A stretch of 64,000 bases of DNA from Rhodococcus tibetensis (GTDB lineage: Bacteria > Actinomycetota > Actinomycetes > Mycobacteriales > Mycobacteriaceae): contig NZ_JANFQF010000004.1 of NCBI RefSeq assembly GCF_024438035.1, forward strand, positions 186,001 to 250,000. Direction: 5' to 3'. Positions within the stretch are counted from its first letter, which is position 1. Every line of letters begins with the position of its first letter. The notes beneath the pieces are model-generated. The model was not told the origin of the DNA and made no database searches. It saw only the letters and a list, made by a program, of their open reading frames with translations. Positions 1 to 8,760 of this stretch are shown one piece after another. The translations under genes were made by a program, and so were the position numbers.

Positions 1-1
1 C

Positions 2-637
2 ACGGACGTCACGTGCTCGGCGGCCAAGCCCGCCCACGTCCTCGATACCCCGCAATTCGTCGGGACTCGCTTCGCGCCGCCCCAGATCGAGGCCCTGCGC
101 GCGGACACGGACCTCGTGACGCTCAGTATCGGGGGAGGCGGATCCAACCACCTCGCCGTGTCGGTGCGTTGCGTCGCGATCGCTCCAGAGGCGGACGCAC
201 GGTGCCGAAACAATCCGCGCGCCGAGCAACTCGCCACCTTGGGGATCGCCGAGATGGCGCCCAGGGTGGACGCGGTGGTGGCGGCAATCGTGGCGAAGGC
301 CTCGAACGCCGAGGTGTATCTGATCGGACACGGAGGTTCGGTCGGCCACCGCGGCTGCTGGCCCAACCTGCCGTTGTCCGACGCCGATGCCGTGTGGCTG
401 AGCGGATACTTCGACCGGTTCAACCAGATCTACGTCGATGCCGCCGCCCGGCACGGGGTCCACTACATCGACATCGCCGGGGCCTCGATCGGCGGCGGAC
501 ACGACGCCTGTGCGCCGGACGACCAGCGGTGGTTCGAGGGAATTCTGCCGCGCTCGCCTGCCGAACCCGCCCACCCCAACGAGCTGGCGATGGCCGCCAT
601 CGCCGAAATGGTCGCGGCGGATATCACTGCCAGCTGA
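2..637 (+). CDS. SGNH/GDSL-family hydrolase, 5' partial
   Basis: The frame is open from base 2, so the start and the block I nucleophile Ser lie before the window; about 211 C-terminal residues are visible. LVTLSIGGGGSN corresponds to block II of the secreted lipase/esterase subgroup, GGHDACAPDDQRWFEG resembles the region before the catalytic dyad, and HPNELAMAAIAEMV gives the block V His followed by the final helix. A lipase or esterase role is inferred from the family; the substrate is unknown. The stop overlaps the convergent PemK-like gene by 14 bases. Confidence 0.75.
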   Translation, partial: TDVTCSAAKPAHVLDTPQFVGTRFAPPQIEALRADTDLVTLSIGGGGSNHLAVSVRCVAIAPEADARCRNNPRAEQLATLGIAEMAPRVDAVVAAIVAKASNAEVYLIGHGGSVGHRGCWPNLPLSDADAVWLSGYFDRFNQIYVDAAARHGVHYIDIAGASIGGGHDACAPDDQRWFEGILPRSPAEPAHPNELAMAAIAEMVAADITAS

Positions 638-1187
638 AATCCGCTCTCAGCCGCCTCGCCACGAGCTCGAACGTGTCCCGCTCCATGACGGCGCCCTCGC
701 GCCGGATCCCTTCCTCGGGCACGTCGAGCACCCGATCGAGGCGGACCCAGCTCGGTCGACCTTCGGAGTCCCAGGATCCCGAACCGATCGCGATCCAGTC
801 CCGGTCACCGTCGTGCTTGCTCTGCGAAGACAACATCAGGCCCAGCAAGGTCGCGCCGTCGCGGCCGACAACGAGAACGGGGCGGTCCTTTCCCTGCGCC
901 GGATCTTCCTCGTACGCCACCCACGTCCACACGATCTCGCCCGGATCCGCACGTCCGTCGAGGTCGGGGGAGTACTGGACCTTGCGTGCCCGGTGCGCCG
1001 TCGGCGCGGAATTCGCGGTGACCGGGCGTCCCGGGCTCGGCTTCGGCGCGGTGGCCGCGGAACCGGTCAGCACACCGGCTGCACGGTCGAGTGCGCCCGA
1101 CTTCTGCAGCTGCTGCAGCAACTGGGGACCTCGGTCCCGCGCCAGTCTGGCCAACGTCTTACCGATGCTGCTCCACGTGCTTGCCAT
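624..1187 (-). CDS. PemK/MazF-like domain protein without an adjacent antitoxin
   Basis: 187 aa. An N-terminal helix-rich stretch (residues 1-40, LLQQLQKSGAL) and a low-complexity linker precede a PemK/MazF-like small barrel from about residue 75: GEIVWTWVAYEE, GKDRPVLVVGR, then a C-terminal WVRLDRVLDV segment. GKDRPVLVV is the typical (K)xRPVLVV strand of this fold. It is divergent from lepA, as its apparent mycobacterial relative is (from memory, Rv2405 beside lepA). No small antitoxin ORF abuts it, so a housekeeping or solitary role is as likely as toxin activity. Confidence 0.6.
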   Translation of the reverse strand: MASTWSSIGKTLARLARDRGPQLLQQLQKSGALDRAAGVLTGSAATAPKPSPGRPVTANSAPTAHRARKVQYSPDLDGRADPGEIVWTWVAYEEDPAQGKDRPVLVVGRDGATLLGLMLSSQSKHDGDRDWIAIGSGSWDSEGRPSWVRLDRVLDVPEEGIRREGAVMERDTFELVARRLRADFSWQ

Positions 1188-1252
1188 GGCCGTCGAGCTT
1201 AGTGCGTGTATGCCGCAGCAGCCGGAGTCCGGTGGCTTGGATATCCTGACAG

Positions 1253-3145
1253 GTGACAGTGGTCCGGAACCGGGCCGGTGCCGGTCCAGGTAAGGGGTCC
1301 CCCATCAGCAGCTTCGCCGACAAGACATTCACGGATCCCGCACAGATCCGGAATTTCTGCATCATCGCGCACATCGATCACGGCAAGTCGACGCTGGCCG
1401 ACCGCATGCTTCAGCTCACCGGCGTGGTCGAGGAACGGCAGATGCGGGCCCAGTACCTCGACCGTATGGACATCGAGCGCGAACGCGGCATCACGATCAA
1501 GGCGCAGAACGTCCGGTTGCCGTGGAAGGTGGGTGACGAGGAGTTCGTCATGCACCTCATCGACACGCCCGGACACGTCGACTTCACGTACGAGGTCTCC
1601 CGTGCGCTCGAGGCGTGCGAGGGTGCCGTGTTACTGGTCGACGCTGCGCAGGGCATCGAGGCTCAAACCCTGGCCAACCTGTACCTGGCGATGGAGAAGG
1701 ACCTCACCATCATCCCGGTGCTCAACAAGATCGATCTTCCTGCCGCCGACCCCGACCGCTACGCCGAGGAAATTGCGCACATCACCGGCTGCGAGCCGGG
1801 TGACGTGCTGCGCGTGTCCGGCAAGACGGGTGTGGGCGTCAAGGAACTTCTCGACGAGGTGGTCAAGCAGATTCCGGCGCCGGTCGGCGACGCCGACGGA
1901 CCGGCGCGCGCGATGATCTTCGACTCCGTGTATGACGCCTACCGCGGCGTCGTCACGTATGTCCGCGTGGTCGACGGGCGGATCTCCCCGCGCGAGAAGA
2001 TCACCATGATGTCCACCGGCACCACTCACGACCTCATCGAGGTCGGCATCATCTCGCCGGAGCCGAAGGCCAGCATCGGACTCGGTGTCGGCGAGGTCGG
2101 CTACCTCATCACCGGCGTGAAGGACGTGCGCCAGTCGCGAGTCGGTGACACCGTCACCGCGGCCCGCGGCGGCGCCACCGAACCGCTCGTCGGCTACCGC
2201 GATCCCAAGCCGATGGTCTATTCGGGTCTCTACCCCCTCGACGGCTCCGACTACCCGGTGCTGCGCGACGCTCTGGACAAGCTGCGCCTCAACGACGCCG
2301 CACTCGCTTACGAGCCGGAGACGTCGGTGGCGCTCGGATTCGGCTTCCGGTGCGGGTTCCTCGGACTGCTGCACATGGAGATCACCCGCGACCGCCTCGA
2401 GCGCGAGTTCGGCCTCGAACTGATCTCCACCTCACCCAACGTGGTGTACCGCGTGGTGATGGAGGACGGCGCCGAGCACGTCGTCACCAACCCGTCGTAT
2501 TGGCCGGAGGGCAAGATCCGCGAGGTGTACGAGCCGATGGTCAAGTGCACCGTCATCGCGCCCAGCGAGTTCATCGGCGCCATCATGGAACTGTGCCAGA
2601 ACCGGCGCGGTGAACTCGGCGGCATGGACTACCTGTCGGAAACCCGCGTCGAACTGCGCTACGAAATGCCCATGGGCGAGATCATGTTCGACTTCTTCGA
2701 TGCGCTGAAATCGCGGACCAAGGGATACGCGAGCCTCGACTACGAAGAGTCGGGTGAACAGCAGGCGGATCTGGTGAAGGTCGACATCCTGCTGCAGGGC
2801 GAGGCCGTCGACGCGTTCTCGTCTATCGTGCACCGGTCCGCTGCCGGCGCCTACGGTGGCCGGATGACGTCCAAGCTGCGCGAGCTCATTCCCCGTCAGC
2901 AGTTCGAGGTGCCTATCCAGGCGGCCATCGGCGCGAAGATCATCTCCCGTGAGAACATTCGCGCCATCCGCAAGGACGTGCTCGCCAAGTGTTACGGCGG
3001 CGACATCAGCCGAAAGCGCAAGCTGCTCGAGAAGCAGAAGGAGGGCAAGAAGCGCATGAAGACCATTGGGCGAGTAGAAGTTCCGCAGGAGGCTTTTGTC
3101 GCCGCGTTGTCCTCCGAAGCGGTCGGGGACAAGCCGAAGAAGTAG
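1253..3145 (+). CDS. lepA: Elongation factor 4 (LepA), ribosome back-translocating GTPase
   Basis: 630 aa, full length. G1 AHIDHGKST at residues 39-47, the switch I region with [10 protein letters not shown]3 DTPGH and G4 NKID are all present. The EF-G-like domains II, III and V follow, and the C-terminus ends in the LepA-specific tail with [16 protein letters not shown]. LepA acts on stalled or misassembling 70S ribosomes. The GTG start has no clear Shine-Dalgarno but lies 5 nt after TATCCT (1242-1247), so a leaderless transcript is possible; a GTG at 1259 is an in-frame alternative. The upstream neighbour is divergent. Confidence 0.97.
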   Translation: MTVVRNRAGAGPGKGSPISSFADKTFTDPAQIRNFCIIAHIDHGKSTLADRMLQLTGVVEERQMRAQYLDRMDIERERGITIKAQNVRLPWKVGDEEFVMHLIDTPGHVDFTYEVSRALEACEGAVLLVDAAQGIEAQTLANLYLAMEKDLTIIPVLNKIDLPAADPDRYAEEIAHITGCEPGDVLRVSGKTGVGVKELLDEVVKQIPAPVGDADGPARAMIFDSVYDAYRGVVTYVRVVDGRISPREKITMMSTGTTHDLIEVGIISPEPKASIGLGVGEVGYLITGVKDVRQSRVGDTVTAARGGATEPLVGYRDPKPMVYSGLYPLDGSDYPVLRDALDKLRLNDAALAYEPETSVALGFGFRCGFLGLLHMEITRDRLEREFGLELISTSPNVVYRVVMEDGAEHVVTNPSYWPEGKIREVYEPMVKCTVIAPSEFIGAIMELCQNRRGELGGMDYLSETRVELRYEMPMGEIMFDFFDALKSRTKGYASLDYEESGEQQADLVKVDILLQGEAVDAFSSIVHRSAAGAYGGRMTSKLRELIPRQQFEVPIQAAIGAKIISRENIRAIRKDVLAKCYGGDISRKRKLLEKQKEGKKRMKTIGRVEVPQEAFVAALSSEAVGDKPKK

Positions 3146-3205
3146 CGCAGCCCAGGCCTCGAGGTGTTCTCCTCCGGGGTGTCCGAACGAAAGTAGGTAC
3201 GCGGC

Positions 3206-4144
3206 GTGGCAATCGAAACCTGGCTGACCCGGACTCTCGGAATCGAGGTGCCGATCTTCGGAGCCCCGATGGGAGGACGCGCCGGCGGGACCCTCGTCGG
3301 CGAGGTGTCGAAGGCGGGCGGACTGGGCCTGCTCGGCGCCGCGCGCTATGCCACCGCGGAGTGGATCGCGGAGGAGACGGCGATTGCGCGCGGTATCGGC
3401 GGAGATGCCTTCGGGATCGGCCTGATGACGTGGTCCCTCGACGACAACGACGCCCTGCTCGACGCCGCTCTCGCGCAGAACCCGCGGGTGGTCTCGCTCT
3501 CGTTCGGCGACCCCGCACCGTACGTGAAGCGGGTACACGACATCGGCGCGCTCGTGGTGTGCCAGGTCAACACCGTCGAGGATCTGCGCGTGGTGGAGGC
3601 CGCCGGTGCGGACTTCGTCATCGCCCAGGGCGGGGAAGCCGGCGGTCACACCGGGCAGATCGGGACGCTGCCTCTGCTGCAGGAAATCCTCGAGGCCACG
3701 TCGTTGCCCGTGCTGGCCGCAGGAGGAATCGCGACGGGCCGCGGCCTTGCCGCCGTGATCGCCGCCGGCGCCGAGGGCGCGATGATCGGCACCGCACTCC
3801 TCGCGAGCCCCGAGACCATCGGACCGGAGTACGCGCGGAACAAGTTGATCGCTGCGGGCAGCGCCGACACCGTCTACACCTCGGTGTTCGACCAGGCGCG
3901 CAGTCAGCCCTGGCCCTCGCGCTGGGGTGGCCGCGCCTTGCGCAACGACTTCACCGGTAAGTGGCACGACGCCGGTGCTGCGGAGAGCGAACTCGCCGCG
4001 GCGTACGACCCCGCGAATCCCGACCTCGGCGTCGTGTACGCGGGCGAAGCCGCCGGGCTGGTCAATTCCGAGCGGCCCGCCGGAGCCGTGGTCCGCCAGA
4101 TCGCCGCCGATGCAGAACGATTGCTGCAGCGCTTCGCCCAGTGA
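3206..4144 (+). CDS. Nitronate monooxygenase family FMN enzyme
   Basis: 312 aa with a GTG start. TIM-barrel flavoprotein of the NMO/2-nitropropane dioxygenase family. IFGAPMGGRAGG near the N-terminus and AQGGEAGGHTG (about residues 140-150) match the FMN-phosphate signature, with the expected catalytic His in GGH. LAAGGIATGRGLAAVIAAGAEGAMIGTAL forms the second phosphate-binding loop. Family members oxidise alkyl nitronates, and some are enoyl reductase-like, so the exact substrate is uncertain. It lies 60 nt after lepA on the same strand and may be read with it. Confidence 0.88.
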   Translation: MAIETWLTRTLGIEVPIFGAPMGGRAGGTLVGEVSKAGGLGLLGAARYATAEWIAEETAIARGIGGDAFGIGLMTWSLDDNDALLDAALAQNPRVVSLSFGDPAPYVKRVHDIGALVVCQVNTVEDLRVVEAAGADFVIAQGGEAGGHTGQIGTLPLLQEILEATSLPVLAAGGIATGRGLAAVIAAGAEGAMIGTALLASPETIGPEYARNKLIAAGSADTVYTSVFDQARSQPWPSRWGGRALRNDFTGKWHDAGAAESELAAAYDPANPDLGVVYAGEAAGLVNSERPAGAVVRQIAADAERLLQRFAQ

Positions 4145-4203
4145 CGGCAGCGAAGGTACCTGCTGAACCACGTCCTGCCCAGCGTGAGGAAGTAGCCACC
4201 CGA

Positions 4204-6216
4204 TCAGACGGTCTGATGCGCCGGCTGGAAACTACCCGCCGCGGCCTCTTCGGCGCGGATGACGTGGACCACCGCGTTGATCAACGCCAGGTGCGTGAAC
4301 GCCTGCGGGAAGTTGCCCAGATGTCGTCCCGACGCCGGGTCGATCTCCTCGGCGTACAGCTTCAGGGGACTTGCGAAGCCCAGGAGCCGGTTACACAGAT
4401 CCTTCGCTCGGTCCAGTTCACCGATCTCGACGAGCGCCGACACCAGCCAGAACGAACAGATCGTGAACGTGCCCTCCTTGCCCACGAGCCCGTCGTCGGT
4501 GGTCTCCACCTGGTAGCGCAGGACGAGGCCGCCCTCGGTCAGTTCGTCGGCGATGGCAAGGACCGTGGCACGGATGCGGGGATCGTCTGCCGGAAGAAAC
4601 CGCAGTAGCGGGGCCAGCAGGAGTGAGGCATCGAGGTCGTCGCTGCCGTAGCGCTGAGTGAAGACACCGCGTCGATCCACCCCGTGCTCGAGGATGTCCT
4701 CCTTGATCTCGTCGGCGAGGTCCGACCACTGCTGGGCGTAGCTCGTCTCGCCCTGCTGGTCGGCGAGTTTGGCGCCGCGGTCGAGCGCCACCCAGCACAT
4801 AATTTTCGACGAGGTGAAGTGCTGGGGCTCGCCGCGCACCTCCCAGATGCCGCGGTCCGGATGCCGCCAATGCTTGACTGCCTCCTCCACCTGACGTTTG
4901 AGCATCGGCCACAACGTTTCGGGCACTCGTTCCCGCGACTTCACGTGCAGGTACACCGAGTCGAGGATGGTTCCCCAGATGTCGTGCTGATTCTGGTTGT
5001 ACGCACCGTTTCCGATGCGCACCGGCCTCGCCCCGCCGTACCCGGACAGATGGTTCAGCTCCGCCTCTTCGAGGGTCTGCTCGCCGCCGACGCCGTACAT
5101 GACTTGAAGCGGATGGTGATTGCCGTCCTCGGACGCCGAGACGTCGTAGATGAAGGAGAAGAAATCGTTGGCTTCACGATCGAGCCCGAGGCTGTACAGG
5201 CCCCACAGTGCAAAGGTCGAATCGCGAACCCATGCGTACCGATAGTCCCAGTTACGCTCTCCGCCGGGTGTTTCCGGCAGGGAGGTGGTGGACGCGGCCA
5301 GCAGGGCGCCCGTCGGCGCATACGTCAAACCCTTGAGTGCGAGCGCGCTGCGCTGGAGGTATCCGCGCCACTTGTGGTCGGGGAAGCGGCCGATGGTGAT
5401 CCATTCGCGCCAGCACTTTGCGGTGTGCCACATCTTCTCGGCGGCCTCGTCGAACGTCTGGGGAGCGGGCAGGTGCGACCAGGACAGTGCGACGAACACG
5501 TTGTCGCCCTCCACCATGCGGGTTCGGGCCCGGGCCTCGCGGCCCTCGAGGCCGATCTTCAGGTTGGTGGTCAGCCGCAGCACCGGGTGATCGCCGGGTC
5601 CGCTCGAGTTGCAGTTGGCCGTGGCTTCCTCGTACACCTTGCCCGTGTACTCCCAGTGCGCTGTGCCACGATGATAGTCGAAGGCCGGTTCGCAGCTCAT
5701 CTCGAATTCGACCGTTCCGTTGACGCACTTGACCGTCCGCAGCAGGACGTGTTCGGCGTCCCAGTCGGTAGGTGTCCGCCGATGGGAGCGGGAGCGTTGC
5801 TCGGTGTTGTGCCACGGGCCGAGTACCAGTGCGTCGCGGACGATCAGCCACCCGGTCTCCGTCTGCCAGGTGGTCTCGACGATCAGACCGCCCGGCAGAT
5901 AGCGGCGGGCCGCGGGGACGTTCTGCCCGTACGGTCCGATGCGGAAGTGGCCGGCGCTGCGATCGAGGATTGCGCCGAAGACGCTGGGGGAGTCGGGACG
6001 TGGGATGCACATCCATTCGACGGCCCCATTGCGAGCGATCAGGCACGTGGTTTCACAGTCCGAGAGGAACGCGTAGTCGTCGATGGGCGGAAACGTGTCG
6101 TGCCGATGATGCCCGCCGGATGCGGTCTTACCCGGGGTCGTCGGCCCGAACGGAAGCTTCTGGTTCTCGGTGGACACCATCTGGACATCATCGACCGCCT
6201 TCGTCGTGCCGTCCAC
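4204..6216 (-). CDS. Glycoside hydrolase family 15 (trehalase/glucoamylase-like)
   Basis: 670 aa. An N-terminal beta-sandwich with YAFLSDCETTCLIARNGAVEWMC (a GH15 N-domain hallmark, about residues 48-70) precedes an alpha/alpha barrel. WVRDSTFALW and the late EGTFTICSFWLVSAL segment, with the presumed catalytic-base Glu, are the family motifs. In mycobacteria the homologue at this position is a trehalase that hydrolyses trehalose to glucose, so trehalase is the favoured function; this rests on synteny and family only. It is divergent from the small membrane-protein pair, with about 40 nt between starts. No signal peptide is seen, so it is probably cytosolic. Confidence 0.85.
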   Translation of the reverse strand: MDGTTKAVDDVQMVSTENQKLPFGPTTPGKTASGGHHRHDTFPPIDDYAFLSDCETTCLIARNGAVEWMCIPRPDSPSVFGAILDRSAGHFRIGPYGQNVPAARRYLPGGLIVETTWQTETGWLIVRDALVLGPWHNTEQRSRSHRRTPTDWDAEHVLLRTVKCVNGTVEFEMSCEPAFDYHRGTAHWEYTGKVYEEATANCNSSGPGDHPVLRLTTNLKIGLEGREARARTRMVEGDNVFVALSWSHLPAPQTFDEAAEKMWHTAKCWREWITIGRFPDHKWRGYLQRSALALKGLTYAPTGALLAASTTSLPETPGGERNWDYRYAWVRDSTFALWGLYSLGLDREANDFFSFIYDVSASEDGNHHPLQVMYGVGGEQTLEEAELNHLSGYGGARPVRIGNGAYNQNQHDIWGTILDSVYLHVKSRERVPETLWPMLKRQVEEAVKHWRHPDRGIWEVRGEPQHFTSSKIMCWVALDRGAKLADQQGETSYAQQWSDLADEIKEDILEHGVDRRGVFTQRYGSDDLDASLLLAPLLRFLPADDPRIRATVLAIADELTEGGLVLRYQVETTDDGLVGKEGTFTICSFWLVSALVEIGELDRAKDLCNRLLGFASPLKLYAEEIDPASGRHLGNFPQAFTHLALINAVVHVIRAEEAAAGSFQPAHQTV

Positions 6217-6257
6217 CTGTGCGGCCTCCCGTCACCGGCGGGCGATAGGGTGGTGCG

Positions 6258-6449
6258 GTGGAATTGATGGCGAGTTGGTGGGACGGCTTCGAGCTGTGGA
6301 TCGCCGGGCTTCCGTTCGTTCCCCAGGTCGCTCTCGTGCTGCTGGTCATGGTGCCGGTCTGCCGCGGCGTCGCATGGCTGCTCGATCGAGCACTGGCCGC
6401 AGTCTTCGTCCTGCTCAGGCGGGATGTTCCCACAGTGGAGGAACCCTGA
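6258..6449 (+). CDS. Small conserved membrane protein (Rv2401A-like)
   Basis: 63 aa with a GTG start. One hydrophobic helix (FVPQVALVLLVMVPVCRGVAWLL, about residues 21-43) is followed by a charged tail DRALAAVFVLLRRDVPTVEEP. A -10-like TAGGGT (6246-6251) ends 6 nt before the GTG, so the transcript could be leaderless. The stop overlaps the next 25-codon ORF by one base (TGATG). Mycobacteria carry a similar tiny membrane protein between the GH15 gene and subI. Function unknown. Confidence 0.7.
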   Translation: MELMASWWDGFELWIAGLPFVPQVALVLLVMVPVCRGVAWLLDRALAAVFVLLRRDVPTVEEP

Positions 6450-6526
6450 TGCCGCGCTCCCGCGTCACACTCGCCCTGCTCGCGCTCATCGTTCTCGTCG
6501 TCGTCGCCTGGCTGCTCACCCGATAG
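6449..6526 (+). CDS. 25-aa single-helix membrane peptide
   Basis: ATG overlaps the preceding stop by one base. The product is MPRSRV followed by a pure Leu/Val/Ala helix and ends WLLTR: a positively charged N-terminus and one transmembrane segment. Translational coupling to the 63-aa gene and the coherent membrane-like composition support it being real, but such a short hydrophobic ORF could also arise by chance in GC-rich DNA. Confidence 0.5.
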   Translation: MPRSRVTLALLALIVLVVVAWLLTR

Positions 6527-6540
6527 CGCGGTTCGATTCG

Positions 6541-6559
6541 AGAGGCTGGTTCAGCCTCT
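6541..6559. repeat. 8-bp perfect inverted repeat upstream of the sulfate operon promoter
   Basis: AGAGGCTG, then GTT, then CAGCCTCT: a perfect 8-bp dyad with a 3-nt centre. It lies 14 nt after the end of the small membrane genes and ends 2 nt before the extended -10 of the sulfate operon, covering the -35 region. It could be an operator or the end of the upstream transcript; there is no T tract. Confidence 0.5.
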
Positions 6560-6567
6560 GCTACAGT
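6559..6567 (+). promoter_or_regulatory. Extended -10 promoter of the subI-cysTWA leader
   Basis: TGC-TACAGT is an extended -10 element (TGn plus TANNNT). The GTG of the 29-aa leader ORF begins 7 nt after the hexamer, so the transcript is predicted to start on or beside that GTG (leaderless). No good -35 is visible; the dyad at 6541-6559 occupies that place. Confidence 0.6.
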
Positions 6568-6574
6568 CCACGGC

Positions 6575-6664
6575 GTGTCTGAAGCCGCCGTACACCAGGT
6601 CCGCCATGAATTGGCGTTGATCGCTGTCGGCATGCTTGCAGTCGCCGACATCGACTGTTGTTGA
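6575..6664 (+). CDS. Leaderless leader peptide ending in Cys-Cys (candidate cysteine attenuator)
   Basis: 29 codons from GTG: MSEAAVHQVRHELALIAVGM, then LAVADIDCC and TGA. The last two sense codons are both TGT. The start sits 7 nt after the -10, the hallmark of leaderless mRNAs in this order. Leaderless short ORFs with Cys runs ahead of sulfur genes have been described in mycobacteria as cysteine-responsive attenuators; the same role is inferred here for subI-cysTWA. The gap to subI is 169 nt and holds possible RNA structure. Confidence 0.7.
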   Translation: MSEAAVHQVRHELALIAVGMLAVADIDCC

Positions 6665-6673
6665 TTCTTTCCC

Positions 6674-6773
6674 CGGACCCAGCGGTCGGCGCACTTCCCT
6701 GCATCGAGCAGTTTCGCTGCCGATGTCGCACCGCCTCTTTCCGTAGCGTTCCCGGCAGGTGCCGATGGGTCCG
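6674..6773 (+). promoter_or_regulatory. Possible long-range leader pairing before subI
   Basis: CGGACCC (6674-6680), 9 nt after the Cys-Cys leader stop, is exactly complementary to GGGTCCG (6767-6773), just ahead of the pyrimidine-rich CTCTCCCTTC and the subI ribosome site (AGGAAGG, about 8 nt before the ATG). A ribosome held at the terminal Cys codons would cover the first arm. This is a structure suggestion only. Confidence 0.3.
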
Positions 6774-6833
6774 TTCCCTCTCCCTTCATTTCGCACCACT
6801 CCTCTGTGAACAGTTCCCAGGAAGGTTTCTCCC

Positions 6834-7865
6834 ATGAAACGCCGTTCTCGTAGTCTTCTCACGGCCCTCGTGACGCTCGGAGCTGTGGCACTGACCGCGT
6901 GCAGCGGCGGTGCGAGCGACACCGTCGGCAGCGAAGCGGTGGGTGCCGACGGCAGTGCCGGCACCATCAACCTCTTCGCGTACGCCGTGCCCAAGCCCGG
7001 CTACGACAAGCTGTTTCCCGCGTTCAACGCCACCGAAGAAGGCAAGAACGTCGCATTCCAGCCGTCGTACGGCGCGTCCGGTGACCAGTCCCGCAAGGTC
7101 AAGGACGGGGCCGAGGCCGACTTCGTGAACTTTTCCGTCGAACCCGACATCACCAGGCTCGTCGACGCCGGCCTGGTCGACAAGAGCTGGAACCAGGACG
7201 CCTACAACGGAATCCCCTTCGGTTCGGTGGTCACGATCGTCGTCCGCGAGGGCAACCCGAAGAACATCCGCGACTGGGACGACTTGTTGCGTCCGGACGT
7301 CGAGGTGGTGACTCCCAACCCGTTCAGCTCCGGATCCGCGAAGTGGAATCTGCTCGCCCCCTACGCCGCCAAGAGCAACGGCGGCCAGGACCCGACCGCC
7401 GGTCTCGCCTACATCACCTCGCTGGTCAATGACCACGTGAAGATTCAGCCGAAGTCGGGTCGCGAAGCGTCGGAGGCGTTCCTGCAGGGCACCGGTGACG
7501 TGCTGCTCAGCTACGAGAACGAGGCCCTGTTCATCGAGGGCAACGGTGACCCCGTCGAGCACGTGACCCCGCCGACCACGTTCAAGATCGAGAACCCGGT
7601 CGCGGTGCTGTCGAACAGCAAGAACTTGGAGAAGGTCAACGCGTTCAAGGACTTCCTGTACACCCCCGACGCCCAGAAGCTGTGGGCGGAGGCCGGATTC
7701 CGTCCCGTGGATCCCGCGGTGGCCACGGAGTTCGCCGACAAGTTCCCCCAGCCGGTGAAGCTGTGGACCATTGCCGATCTCGGCGGCTGGTCGAAGGTCG
7801 ACTCCGAGGTGTTCGCCAAGGACACCGGGTCGATCGCCGTGATCTACGACAACGCGACCAGGTAA
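6834..7865 (+). CDS. subI: Sulfate-binding lipoprotein of the sulfate ABC importer
   Basis: 343 aa. Lipoprotein signal peptide: MKRRSRS n-region, hydrophobic core, lipobox LTAC with Cys22. The mature part is a class II periplasmic-type sulfate/thiosulfate-binding protein (YGASGDQSRKV near the ligand pocket, NPFSSGSAKWNLL, LSYENEAL). It delivers sulfate at the outer membrane face to CysT/CysW. First gene of subI-cysT-cysW-cysA, with 7 nt to cysT, preceded by a Cys-coding leader that probably controls it. Confidence 0.93.
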   Translation: MKRRSRSLLTALVTLGAVALTACSGGASDTVGSEAVGADGSAGTINLFAYAVPKPGYDKLFPAFNATEEGKNVAFQPSYGASGDQSRKVKDGAEADFVNFSVEPDITRLVDAGLVDKSWNQDAYNGIPFGSVVTIVVREGNPKNIRDWDDLLRPDVEVVTPNPFSSGSAKWNLLAPYAAKSNGGQDPTAGLAYITSLVNDHVKIQPKSGREASEAFLQGTGDVLLSYENEALFIEGNGDPVEHVTPPTTFKIENPVAVLSNSKNLEKVNAFKDFLYTPDAQKLWAEAGFRPVDPAVATEFADKFPQPVKLWTIADLGGWSKVDSEVFAKDTGSIAVIYDNATR

Positions 7866-7872
7866 CACCGAC

Positions 7873-8760
7873 GTGAGCGACGCACCGACGACGACGGCGG
7901 CGGGCGGGACCGGCACCACGGTGCCGTCCCCGCCCGATCGCCGCCCCCGTAAGAAACTCGTCCAGGTCACCGGCGCGGTCGGACCGTTGGGCATCGGTGT
8001 CGCGACACTGTGGCTGAGCATCATCGTGGTGCTTCCCCTCGCGGCGTTGACCGTGGCGTCGTTCGGCGATGGCGTCGGCGGCTTCGTCGACGCCATCACC
8101 AGTCCGGTCGCGTTGGCATCGCTGCGGGTCACCGTTCTGGTCTCGATCGTGGTGGCCGTGATCAACGTGGTGATGGGCACGCTGATCGCCTGGGTGCTCG
8201 TCCGCGACGAATTTCCCGGTCAACGGATCGTCAACGCGCTGATCGATCTTCCGTTCGCGCTCCCGACAATCGTGGCCAGCATCGTGCTACTGGCTCTCTA
8301 CGGTCCGGAGAGCCCCATTCACGTCTATCTCAACGCGACGCAGCCCGGCCTGATCGTGGCACTGGCATTCGTGACGCTGCCCTTCGTGGTGCGGTCGGTG
8401 CAGCCGGTACTCATCGAGCTGGACCGGGAAGTGGAGGAGGCCGCGGCCTCGCTCGGTGCGGACAACGTGACGATCTTCCGCCGAGTGGTACTGCCGACCC
8501 TCACACCTGCGATCATCAGCGGCGCCGGGCTGGCGTTCGCCCGCGCGATAGGCGAGTACGGGTCGGTGGTGCTCATCGGCGGCAACATTCCGCGTGAGAC
8601 CCAGATGGCATCGCAGTACATTCAACAGCAGATCGAAATCGATCGGCCTGCCGCTGCGGCGGCCGTGTCGGTGGCACTGCTGGCCATCGCGTTTGTGACG
8701 TTGTTCGTTCTCCGGCTTTTCGCGAGCCGTGGCCAGCGTCGTGAGGAGCAGGCGGAATGA
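7873..8760 (+). CDS. cysT: Sulfate ABC transporter permease CysT
   Basis: 295 aa with a GTG start. A cytosolic Pro/Thr-rich N-terminus (about 40 residues) is followed by six predicted membrane helices. The EAA loop EVEEAAASLGADNVTIFRRVVLPTL region contacts the ATPase. The C-terminal [15 protein letters not shown] is cytosolic. It forms the heteromeric channel with CysW and overlaps it by 4 nt (ATGA), which implies translational coupling. Confidence 0.93.
   Translation: MSDAPTTTAAGGTGTTVPSPPDRRPRKKLVQVTGAVGPLGIGVATLWLSIIVVLPLAALTVASFGDGVGGFVDAITSPVALASLRVTVLVSIVVAVINVVMGTLIAWVLVRDEFPGQRIVNALIDLPFALPTIVASIVLLALYGPESPIHVYLNATQPGLIVALAFVTLPFVVRSVQPVLIELDREVEEAAASLGADNVTIFRRVVLPTLTPAIISGAGLAFARAIGEYGSVVLIGGNIPRETQMASQYIQQQIEIDRPAAAAAVSVALLAIAFVTLFVLRLFASRGQRREEQAE

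Noticed and set aside
2432..4171. 579-aa open frame on the minus strand opposite lepA and the monooxygenase
   Set aside because: Antisense shadow of two well-defined genes in high-GC DNA; no domain.
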